From Deltaproteobacteria bacterium (GTDB lineage Bacteria; Myxococcota; B64-G9): a stretch of 14,028 bases of DNA. Made by a program: the position numbers and the translations under genes. The notes under the pieces are model-generated. The model ran no database searches. It was not told where the DNA came from and was given only the letters and a program-made list of their open reading frames with translations. Location of the stretch: NCBI GenBank assembly GCA_030591745.1, contig JAUVAM010000021.1, forward strand, positions 1 through 14,028. Reading direction: 5' to 3'. Below are positions 1-6,766 of the stretch, in pieces. Position 1 is the stretch's first letter, and every line of letters begins with the position of its first letter.

Positions 1-2
1 AA

Positions 3-593
3 CTCGACGACCTGGACACCAAGGTGGACAAGCTGCGCACCACCTTTGAAATGTACTTCCAGGGCATTGAGCGTCGCGCCCCCACCCTAGAACGTGACGC
101 CATCAAGCGCCGCCTCCTGAACTTGCGCCGATTACGGCTTCGCAACACCGCCATCAATTTTCGTATCAACCAGGTGGTGGCCAAAATGACCACCTACGAA
201 AATTACTGGGATCGCACCTTGAAGCAAATCGAAGAGGGCACCTATCGGCGCGACGTGTTCAAGGCCAAGCACAGGTCAAAGGCCCGCGAGGAGAAGGAGA
301 GCGCCAGCACTGCCGAGCAGGCATCTGAAGAAAGCGCCCAGCGCCAGGCACGCCGAAAGTCGGGTGGCAAAAGCGGCCTAACGGATGACAAAATCGATGC
401 CATCTACAACGCTTATCGGACCGCCAAGCAGCGCTGCAAAGAGAAAGTGGCAGGCATCTCACGCGACAAACTTGCCTCCACCCTAAACAAACAGGTCCCC
501 AGCATCATGAAGCAGTACAAATGCAGAAGCGTTGAGTTCAAGGTGGTCATCAAGGGCGGCAAGGCCATCCTCAAAGCAGTCCCCAAGTTCTAA
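3..593 (+). CDS. MXAN_5187 C-terminal domain protein (5' end outside window)
   Basis: The reading frame is open to the left edge of the window, so this is the C-terminal part of a longer protein; a GTG at 24 is only an internal valine, because the residues before it (LDDLDTKV) continue the same conserved block. The visible part has two conserved blocks: a basic helical one with the pattern FEMYFQGIERRAPTLERD followed by YENYWDRTLKQIEEGTY, and a C-terminal one (IDAIYNAYRTAKQRC ... FKVVIKGGKAILKAVPKF). They are joined by a variable Glu/Ala/Ser/Arg-rich linker. From memory this arrangement matches the C-terminal domain named after Myxococcus xanthus MXAN_5187, a family of unknown function often attached to N-terminal signalling or regulatory domains. 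No catalytic residues are recognisable. It ends 78 nt before the MBOAT gene and is probably not part of that operon. Confidence 0.7.
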   Translation, partial: LDDLDTKVDKLRTTFEMYFQGIERRAPTLERDAIKRRLLNLRRLRLRNTAINFRINQVVAKMTTYENYWDRTLKQIEEGTYRRDVFKAKHRSKAREEKESASTAEQASEESAQRQARRKSGGKSGLTDDKIDAIYNAYRTAKQRCKEKVAGISRDKLASTLNKQVPSIMKQYKCRSVEFKVVIKGGKAILKAVPKF

Positions 594-671
594 CTCCATA
601 CAACAGCTTGAATTTCATCCCCCTTTCGAATAGGCTTCGCTCCGTCCACAGCCACCAGGGGTGACCCAAGC
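594..671. other. Intergenic region upstream of the acyltransferase operon
   Basis: These 78 nt separate the MXAN_5187-domain gene from the MBOAT gene. There is no clear hairpin with a T-tract, so I see no intrinsic terminator. An AGGGG at 656-660 sits about 11 nt before the GTG start at 672 and may act as a weak ribosome binding site. The operon promoter must lie here or inside the upstream gene, but no convincing -35/-10 pair is visible. Confidence 0.4.
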
Positions 672-2105
672 GTGCAGTTTCCCACCGTACAATTCGCGCT
701 GTTCTTTTTGCTGGTCTTAAGCGTCAGTTGGCTGGTGCGCCGCAAGCGGACCTATCAGAAAATCTTTCTGCTCGCCGCCAGCTATTTTTTCTATGGCTGG
801 TGGGACTGGCGCTTCTGCATTTTGCTTCTGGCATCCTCCGTGATTGACTATGTCGCTGGCGAAGGCATCGTCCGCGCCGAGCAAAATCAGAGAAAAAAGA
901 AGATCTGGCTGTGGGTCAGCATCATAGGCAACCTGGGCCTGCTGGGTTTTTTCAAGTACTACAATTTTTTCCAGGAAAACGTGGCCCAACTGGCTGATTT
1001 GCTGGCCTTACAAGCCCACCTCCCGGTGCTGGAGGTAATCTTACCGATCGGCATCTCCTTCTATACCTTCCAGAGTCTGGCCTACACCTTCGATCTCTAC
1101 TTTGGCCACGGCCAGAAGGCAGAGAGCCTGCTGGATTTCTTGCTCTTTATCTCCTTTTTTCCCCAGCTCATCCTGGGCCCCATCTGTCGCTCTAAGGACC
1201 TCTTGCCCCAGCTCATGCGGGAAGCCCCTGAGCAAATCCCCGACCTCACGCGTGCCGTACGCCTGATTTCCTCGGGCCTTATCAAAAAAGTGTTCTTGGC
1301 GACCTTCTTGGCCACCCATCTGGTCAACGACGCCTTTGTGTCTCCGGAAAACTATTCCTCGCTGGAATTGCTCACCGCCATGTATGCGTACTCGGCCATG
1401 GTCTACCTGGACTTCTCAGGCTACACCGACATGGCCCGGGGCACCGGCCTCTTGCTCGGCTTTCACTTGCCGGAGAACTTCAACGCCCCATACGCGGCGA
1501 CCAACATCGGAGAATTCTGGCGCCGTTGGCACATGTCTTACTCCCGTTGGTTGCGCGACTATATCTACTTTCCGCTGGGCGGCTCCAAGGGTCATCCCCT
1601 GCGAACCTATTTCAACCTGGGTGTCACCTTCCTGGTGGGCGGACTTTGGCATGGTGCCCATTGGAAATTCGTCATCTGGGGAGCTATTCACGCGATTGCC
1701 CTCATCACCTACAAGGCCTCCTTGGACATCCGACGGGCCCTGGGATGGAAGTTCAAAAAAGTCCATCCCTGGTGGTATCTGCTCTGGGGCTGGCTTTTGA
1801 CTTTCCACGTTTGCGTCGGAGCCCGCATTTTCTTTCGGTCGGTGGACATGGAAACCGTCGGCATGTTTTTCAGCCGTTTGTTTGAATTCAGCACCTATGG
1901 TCGGGGCCTTGAAGTCATGCTGTTACTCGTGACCGCCTTCGGCATCGGCTTGAATTTCTATGGGCGCTACATCAAGCAGGCCTTTGATTGGAGCCACGAC
2001 CGTATACCGGGCTGGTCCAAGCCCTTGGTCTGGGCAGCCATCGCCTGGTTCATCCTGACGCTCAAACCCGCCGATGTGGCACCCTATATTTACTCGCAGT
2101 TTTGA
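672..2105 (+). CDS. MBOAT family O-acyltransferase (AlgI/DltB-like)
   Basis: Multi-pass inner-membrane acyltransferase of 477 residues, the usual size for bacterial AlgI-like proteins. Members move acyl groups, usually acetyl, across the membrane onto extracytoplasmic polymers such as alginate, peptidoglycan, teichoic acid or exopolysaccharide. The GTG start is supported because the protein then begins with the family's usual MxFPTxQFALFF pattern. Many hydrophobic segments run the length of the protein. The signature block NIGEFWRRWHMSYSRWLRDY lies near residues 277-296, and the GGLWHGAHW motif carries the conserved MBOAT histidine at about residue 327, with a second histidine at 330. The next gene supplies an extracytoplasmic SGNH hydrolase, as AlgJ/AlgX or DltD do for their MBOAT partners. 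The acceptor polymer cannot be told from sequence. The TGA stop adjoins the ribosome binding site of the next gene, which suggests translational coupling. Confidence 0.9.
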   Translation: MQFPTVQFALFFLLVLSVSWLVRRKRTYQKIFLLAASYFFYGWWDWRFCILLLASSVIDYVAGEGIVRAEQNQRKKKIWLWVSIIGNLGLLGFFKYYNFFQENVAQLADLLALQAHLPVLEVILPIGISFYTFQSLAYTFDLYFGHGQKAESLLDFLLFISFFPQLILGPICRSKDLLPQLMREAPEQIPDLTRAVRLISSGLIKKVFLATFLATHLVNDAFVSPENYSSLELLTAMYAYSAMVYLDFSGYTDMARGTGLLLGFHLPENFNAPYAATNIGEFWRRWHMSYSRWLRDYIYFPLGGSKGHPLRTYFNLGVTFLVGGLWHGAHWKFVIWGAIHAIALITYKASLDIRRALGWKFKKVHPWWYLLWGWLLTFHVCVGARIFFRSVDMETVGMFFSRLFEFSTYGRGLEVMLLLVTAFGIGLNFYGRYIKQAFDWSHDRIPGWSKPLVWAAIAWFILTLKPADVAPYIYSQF

Positions 2106-2113
2106 TGAGGAGG
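2106..2113 (+). promoter_or_regulatory. Ribosome binding site that fixes a TTG start
   Basis: TGAGGAGG directly follows the TGA stop of the MBOAT gene and lies 5 nt before a TTG at 2119. It matches the anti-Shine-Dalgarno sequence well and favours TTG 2119 over the in-frame ATG at 2074, which lies inside the MBOAT gene and has no comparable site. Confidence 0.7.
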
Positions 2114-2118
2114 ACACC

Positions 2119-4491
2119 TTGGGCGAAAAGTACCTGAACAAATACATTCCCATCTCCACCGAGGCCAAGACGGGTTCCAAGCCCCTGGGCACGGTGCTGA
2201 GCCTCTGGTTTGTCTTTGCCATCATGTGCCTTTTCGGTGCTGAGACCTTGTTCGCCGACGTTGCCTTCGACGATCGCGTCCGTGGTCGAAGCATCCTGTT
2301 GCCGATTTTGGAAAGCAATTTGGCCCTGGCCGAGCCCTTGGGTCTGCCTGCGCTCAAGCGGCAAACCGATCAAATTGCCCTGGCCATGAACAACACCCCG
2401 GTGCTCTGGGAAGCCACGGAGGAAAGTGCGCCCCCCCGCCTTGCGGAAATGCCCGGCAGCCCGAAGGCCGGGCCGACGAAGCCTGCCACCGCGACACCAA
2501 AAGGAGACCAGGCCTGGACACCGCACAATGGCTTACCCAGCCCAAAACGAATCTTGCTCATCGGCGCTTCATCGGTCCAGTTCTACTTAGGCGCCGACCT
2601 CGAGCGAAAGCTGGAAGGATTCGAAAACGTCAAAGTACACCGCCTTGGCAAGCTCTCCACAGGCTTGACCCGACCCGATGTCTTTGATTGGCCGGCCAAA
2701 CTACGTGAACTAAAAAAGAAGTTCAAACCCGATCTGGTCGTCGCCTTGTTCGGCGGCAATGACTGCCAGCCCGCAAAAATAGACGGTAAGGTTCGGAATT
2801 ATGCCACGAAAGCCTGGAACCAGTGGTACCTGAAGCGCTTCAACAATTTCGTGAGCATCATGCGCGAAGGGGGAACCGCGGCCGTTATCCTGGGCATGCC
2901 CACCATGCGCTCGAAAAAATTCAGCGCCAAGCTCAAGAAGCTGAATGAGGTATTCAAAGAAGGATGCGATCAGGCAGGTTGTGTGTTCATTCCCACCTGG
3001 GACCTGACCGCCGACCACAGAGGCCGCTACAAAAAATCCCTCAAGTACAAGGGCGACACGGCCTTGATGCGCCTCAAAGACGGCATCCATTATTCCCGGC
3101 ACGGCAGCCGCTATGTCTCCGACAAGCTCTTGGCCCGCTTCCAGCGACACTTTAATTTGGTGAGCGAAGAACGAGAGCAGGCCTTGGTGGCTCGCTTCCA
3201 ACTCCAGAGCAAAGCCCTGGGCAAATCCATGCCCTACCTGTCCTTCGTTCCCCAGGGCACCAAGGACAAACTGCCCTTATTGCTGCTCTTACACGGTCGT
3301 GATGGAAACTACGCAGACTGGTCGAATCATGCCCATGAAAGCATCGGAAAACTGGCGACCCAGCATCAGATGGTCATCGTCACACCCGAGGCTGGTGCCC
3401 GCAGTTGGTACTTGGACAGCCCCCTCAAAAAGGATCAGCAGACGGAAACTTATCTAATCGAGGAACTGTTGCCCGAATTGAGTCGCCAATTGCCCATCAG
3501 CGACCAGCGAACCATCGTCGGACTATCCATGGGTGGCCATGGTGCCTTGGGCCTTTCGATCAGGCGCCCCGGCCTTTTCAAGGCGGCGGGGTCCATGAGC
3601 GGGGTACTCAATCTCACCACCAACAACAAGCGAGTGCGTCGAGATCTGAACGCGCTCTTGGGCCCATACAAAAAGAACAAGGAACTTTGGCGGCAGCATT
3701 CGGTGCGCCATCTCGTAGAGACAGTCCCCAAAGCCGCAAGCAAGCTGCCCATGCGAATCACCGTGGGGAAAAGGGATCGCTATCGCAAAGCCAATCGCGC
3801 CCTGCACAGATTGCTGACCAAACTGAAGATCGACCACGAGTATGCCGAGAGCAAGGGCGGGCATGACTGGAAGACCTGGGTCGCCGAACTGCCCAAGCAC
3901 CTGGCCTTTGTGGCAAGCCATCTGCCCAAGACCAAAAATCCGAAAAAAGGGGTGGACTCAGCCTGGCATCGATCCGCCGAATTAGGCCAGCTCAAGCGCC
4001 TGAAGCAACTGCTTGCCGAAGGTGCCAAACTCGATGCCACCAACCGGGATGGCGATACAGCCCTCCACCTGGCCGCGGCCCGCGGACATGTGAGAACCGT
4101 GGGGTGGTTGTGTTCGCAAAAGGTGAATCTGGCGGCCAAAAACAAGCGCGGGGCCACGGCACTTCACGAAGCCGCGCGCAAGGGTCAGGTCGAGGCCTTG
4201 CGCAAACTCATCACCTACAAGGCCCCGTTGGATGCCTTGGATAAACGAAAACGCACGGCCCTGCACTGGTCCGCCCGCTACGGCTTCTCCGATGCCTCCG
4301 AATGGTTGCTCATTGCAGGAGCGCGCTACGACAAAAAGGACGCCGACGGCAAACTACCCCAACAACTCGGCTTCGCTTTCACCAAAGGCCGATTCAAGCA
4401 ACTGATCGAACAGGCCAAAGAGCGACAGGCGGCCAAAAAAATCAAGCCCAAAATCAAGCCCAACGCCAAGCCCAAAGTTAAGGGAGAATGA
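2119..4491 (+). CDS. Membrane-anchored SGNH (DUF459-like) hydrolase fused to alpha/beta esterase and ankyrin repeats
   Basis: A 790-residue protein from the TTG start chosen by its strong ribosome binding site. A single hydrophobic segment at about residues 23-41 should anchor it with the rest in the periplasm. An SGNH/GDSL-like domain at about 143-355 shows block I IGASSV (candidate nucleophile Ser151), block III FGGND (Asn214) and block V DGIH (Asp321, His324); it resembles DUF459 proteins that sit beside MBOAT genes. A second hydrolase domain at about 370-600 looks like the putative esterase/esterase D group, with LLLLHGRDG, nucleophile elbow GLSMGG (Ser470), candidate Asp553 and His582 in GGHDW. 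Residues about 615-745 form ankyrin repeats (DTALHLAAARGH, ATALHEAARKGQ, RTALHWSARYGF), followed by a Lys/Pro-rich tail. The first domain probably completes polymer O-acetylation; the esterase may remove or transfer the same groups. Both catalytic sets look intact. The fusion lies in one uninterrupted frame. Confidence 0.82.
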   Translation: MGEKYLNKYIPISTEAKTGSKPLGTVLSLWFVFAIMCLFGAETLFADVAFDDRVRGRSILLPILESNLALAEPLGLPALKRQTDQIALAMNNTPVLWEATEESAPPRLAEMPGSPKAGPTKPATATPKGDQAWTPHNGLPSPKRILLIGASSVQFYLGADLERKLEGFENVKVHRLGKLSTGLTRPDVFDWPAKLRELKKKFKPDLVVALFGGNDCQPAKIDGKVRNYATKAWNQWYLKRFNNFVSIMREGGTAAVILGMPTMRSKKFSAKLKKLNEVFKEGCDQAGCVFIPTWDLTADHRGRYKKSLKYKGDTALMRLKDGIHYSRHGSRYVSDKLLARFQRHFNLVSEEREQALVARFQLQSKALGKSMPYLSFVPQGTKDKLPLLLLLHGRDGNYADWSNHAHESIGKLATQHQMVIVTPEAGARSWYLDSPLKKDQQTETYLIEELLPELSRQLPISDQRTIVGLSMGGHGALGLSIRRPGLFKAAGSMSGVLNLTTNNKRVRRDLNALLGPYKKNKELWRQHSVRHLVETVPKAASKLPMRITVGKRDRYRKANRALHRLLTKLKIDHEYAESKGGHDWKTWVAELPKHLAFVASHLPKTKNPKKGVDSAWHRSAELGQLKRLKQLLAEGAKLDATNRDGDTALHLAAARGHVRTVGWLCSQKVNLAAKNKRGATALHEAARKGQVEALRKLITYKAPLDALDKRKRTALHWSARYGFSDASEWLLIAGARYDKKDADGKLPQQLGFAFTKGRFKQLIEQAKERQAAKKIKPKIKPNAKPKVKGE

Positions 4492-4492
4492 A

Positions 4493-4885
4493 ATGGCCGA
4501 AAATCACAGTTTGCCCAAAATCCTTGCAGCCGATGACGACCCCGAAATTTTGAAGATGGTCGAGGCCGCCCTCAAGCCGGTGGGTGCCGAGTTATTCACA
4601 GCCGAAGATGGCGAAAAGGCCTTAGAGACCTTCCTGGTGGAAAAACCCCAGCTCGTGATCCTGGATGTCATGATGCCCGGCCTGACCGGCTGGGAGGTTG
4701 CCAAGTACATCCGTGAGCGAAATGAGTACAAAGACGTGCGCCTGCTGATGCTGACCGGCATCGGGGAAACCCTGAACGCAGCCACCTCGCCGCTCATCGG
4801 GGCTGACGACCACCTGGACAAGCCTTTCGCCTTCAACGTGCTGGCCGCCCGGGTGCGCAAGCTTCTGGATATGGAATCAGCCTGA
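4493..4885 (+). CDS. Single-domain response regulator (CheY-like receiver)
   Basis: A 130-residue protein consisting only of a phosphoacceptor receiver domain. The acidic cluster DDD is at residues 14-16, the predicted phosphorylated aspartate is Asp58 in VILDVMMPG, the switch threonine is Thr88 in LMLTG, and the conserved lysine is Lys110 in LDKPF, so all functional positions are present. There is no DNA-binding or enzymatic output domain, so it should act by protein-protein contact or in a phosphorelay. It starts 1 nt after the stop of the fused hydrolase gene, with AGGGAGA just upstream, and is followed 11 nt later by the metallohydrolase, so it is almost certainly co-transcribed with both. 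No histidine kinase is encoded nearby, so its phosphodonor is unknown. Confidence 0.93.
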   Translation: MAENHSLPKILAADDDPEILKMVEAALKPVGAELFTAEDGEKALETFLVEKPQLVILDVMMPGLTGWEVAKYIRERNEYKDVRLLMLTGIGETLNAATSPLIGADDHLDKPFAFNVLAARVRKLLDMESA

Positions 4886-4896
4886 ACGGAGGCCGC

Positions 4897-5640
4897 ATGA
4901 ATCTGCGCTTGACCGTGCTGGGCTCCGGCGGCATCCGACCGGATCCCCATCGGGGTGGTCCCGCCCACCTGTTCAGCGCAGGGTCCAGCCACCTGTTGCT
5001 GGACGCCGGGCCGGGAGCCAGCCGCGCGCTGAAGCGGGCCGGCCTGCAGACTTCCGACTTAACCGGCATCGCCATCACCCATCGTCACCCGGACCACATG
5101 GGCGAACTGCTTCTCCTGCTGGAACTCGAGCGACTGCGACCTCGAACCGAAGCACTGGCCTTGTTGGGCCCCGGTCTGCTGGACGAATATCTGGATTTCA
5201 TGGCCGCCTGGGGACGGGATGAGCCGCGAAAGCTGCCCTACCCCGTCGCTCGGCACCTCATGCCCGGCGCATGCGAGCTGGGGCCCATGCGCATTGAGGC
5301 CATGGCCGTACCCCACGTTCCGGACTCCGTGGGCTATCGTGTAGATGTCGGAGAAAAACGAATGGTCTACGCCGGGGACTGCGGCCCCGGTCCCGAGGTG
5401 GAGGAACTGGCCCAGGGAGCCGATCTGTTGCTGCTTGAATGCAGCTTGCCTGCATCGGGACACACTGTCGCCCACCTGGCGCCTGAGCAAGCCGCCGAGA
5501 TTGCTGTTGCGGCGGGTGCCAAGCGCTTGCTGCTCACCCATTTTCCACCGGACTACGATACCGAACTCGCCGTCGAGATAGCCAAGGCCCGAGGCCTGTG
5601 CTGCCAGGCGGCCCATGACGGCTTGCAGATCGAAATCTAA
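4897..5640 (+). CDS. Metallo-beta-lactamase-fold hydrolase, RNase Z-like
   Basis: A 247-residue cytoplasmic protein with no signal peptide. It carries the metal-binding motif HRHPDHMG (His62, His64, Asp66, His67), a third-motif histidine at His140, the bridging aspartate in YAGDCGPG (Asp161) and a final histidine in LLTHF (His215). The opening MNLRLTVLGSGG and the DAGPGASRALKRAG block are typical of RNase Z-related phosphodiesterases and other COG1234-type enzymes. It is shorter than the roughly 300-residue tRNA 3' processing RNase Z, and no exosite arm is evident, so I would not call it rnz; the substrate could be a cyclic nucleotide, RNA or another phosphodiester. ATG 4897 is preceded by GGAGG at 4888-4892. 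It is the last gene of the plus-strand run, and its stop overlaps the end of the opposite gene by 4 nt. Confidence 0.85.
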   Translation: MNLRLTVLGSGGIRPDPHRGGPAHLFSAGSSHLLLDAGPGASRALKRAGLQTSDLTGIAITHRHPDHMGELLLLLELERLRPRTEALALLGPGLLDEYLDFMAAWGRDEPRKLPYPVARHLMPGACELGPMRIEAMAVPHVPDSVGYRVDVGEKRMVYAGDCGPGPEVEELAQGADLLLLECSLPASGHTVAHLAPEQAAEIAVAAGAKRLLLTHFPPDYDTELAVEIAKARGLCCQAAHDGLQIEI

Positions 5641-6137
5641 GACCGGGTGCGAAACCAGTGCACGGCGTGGGCCGGCTCCCCCACATGTCGGCCCTCGGTA
5701 TCCAGATGAATTTCATCCACCAAACGATTGCCTTCCAGATCGCAAACCGCGGCAGAGACCAGCAAGGCATAATGGGTGCCCGATGCCAAGGGCACATCCG
5801 GGGTAAAAACCAATCCGCTGCCGCCCATGCTGAAATCCAGGCGACCGGGCACGCAACGAGCCTGCATGGCGGTCGACATCGGCGGATCGTCCAAGGCGTC
5901 CAACAAATCCTGATCGTAGTCGACCTCCGCCACCAGGGCGACCAGGCCTTCGGCCTGAGTCATGGGATGCACGGGCTCGGTGAAAACCACCTCCACCTTG
6001 CTCCGAGAATCCACCGCCTCTCCCCGTGGAGAAAACCGCCAAACGGAAGGCGGCAGAAGATCGCTCATCGGCGGCTCCAGACTGCAAGAATCCAGACACA
6101 GCACGGACAATATCGAAACCATAATAAATGCTCTCAT
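5637..6137 (-). CDS. Lipoprotein with SbsA-type Ig-like (Big_5) domain
   Basis: A 166-residue predicted lipoprotein. The N-terminus MRAFIMVSILSVLCLDSC is a short type II signal with a lipobox ending at Cys18. I chose ATG 6137 because GGAGGAAG (complement of 6143-6150) lies at good spacing and because the signal peptide begins there; an in-frame ATG at 6185 would add 16 unlikely residues. The mature part has the pattern PPSVWRFSPRGEAV ... VEVVFTEPV ... LVFTPDVPLASGTHYALLV ... CDLEGNRL, which matches the SbsA Ig-like fold found in many bacterial surface lipoproteins. No enzymatic motif is seen. Its start overlaps the stop of the preceding TolC-like gene by 4 nt, making it the third gene of a coupled operon. 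The 3' end overlaps the convergent metallohydrolase gene. Confidence 0.8.
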   Translation of the reverse strand: MRAFIMVSILSVLCLDSCSLEPPMSDLLPPSVWRFSPRGEAVDSRSKVEVVFTEPVHPMTQAEGLVALVAEVDYDQDLLDALDDPPMSTAMQARCVPGRLDFSMGGSGLVFTPDVPLASGTHYALLVSAAVCDLEGNRLVDEIHLDTEGRHVGEPAHAVHWFRTRS

Positions 6138-6766
6138 GACATCTTCCTCCCACACCAGCGGCGCGCGTATCGACCGCCTGTCCATGCGTCGAGCAGGGCC
6201 GTGAATTCCTCCAGTTGCTGTCGGGCGGGACTGTCGACTTTCGGCAGGCCGTGAATCAACAAACGCCGTCTGGCGAAAAACAGGCGGATTACCTCAGCCG
6301 CCAGCTCACGTCGTTGCTGTGCGCGCTTGACCACCTCTCGCGCCACTTGCAAGTCGTCTCCGTGATAGGCCATACGAGCCAGATCCCAGCTCAAACCCAC
6401 ATCCCAGCGCAGTCCGTCATCTTGTTGTTGCTGTTCCACCATGGCTTCCCCCGGCTCATAACGTGCGTACCACCGGTCCCCCGCATCCATTGAGAGTCCC
6501 CCATCCAATTTGGGCAACCAGCCACTCAATCGAGCCCGTTGTCGCAACTGGCCGTCCTCGGCTTGATCCAATCCGGCTCGCGCCAAAGCCGCCCGCACCA
6601 GTCGACCCACTTTGGGCTCCTTGGCCAGACAGACCTGTTGTGGATCGGCCCGAGACGGGACGAGGTTTTTGGCACCCAAATCAATGCCTTGCCAACTCGG
6701 CTCCTGGGCCCAAGCCTGTGCGGCCAAGCCCAAGCAAGCGAAGTACACCACCAAGCATCGTTTCAT
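6134..6766 (-). CDS. Exported protein with TolC-like segment
   Basis: A 210-residue protein with a Sec signal peptide (MKRCLVVYFACLGLAAQAWA, cleavage after about residue 20). I do not recognise a named family with certainty. From about residue 84 it reads LPKLDGGLSMDAGDRWY, then GLRWDVGLSWDLARM and a long helix AREVVKRAQQRRELAAEVIRLFFARRRLL, the order of elements seen in one half of TolC-type outer-membrane efflux proteins: a beta-strand pair followed by a long amphipathic helix. At 210 residues it is about half a normal TolC protomer. The upstream gene ends with a similar segment. It begins with ATG 6766 inside the last codons of that gene (ATGA overlap), with GGAGG complementary to 6773-6777, and overlaps the lipoprotein start at its other end. 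Confidence 0.72.
   Translation of the reverse strand: MKRCLVVYFACLGLAAQAWAQEPSWQGIDLGAKNLVPSRADPQQVCLAKEPKVGRLVRAALARAGLDQAEDGQLRQRARLSGWLPKLDGGLSMDAGDRWYARYEPGEAMVEQQQQDDGLRWDVGLSWDLARMAYHGDDLQVAREVVKRAQQRRELAAEVIRLFFARRRLLIHGLPKVDSPARQQLEEFTALLDAWTGGRYARRWCGRKMS

Noticed and set aside
4897..5640. Assignment as rnz (tRNA 3'-processing RNase Z)
   Set aside because: The metal motifs fit the superfamily, but the protein is short and lacks a visible exosite arm, and the operon context does not suggest tRNA processing.
6138..6185. N-terminal extension of the Ig-fold lipoprotein to ATG 6185
   Set aside because: ATG 6137 has GGAGGAAG upstream and begins a proper type II signal peptide; the extension adds charged residues and lies deep in the upstream gene.
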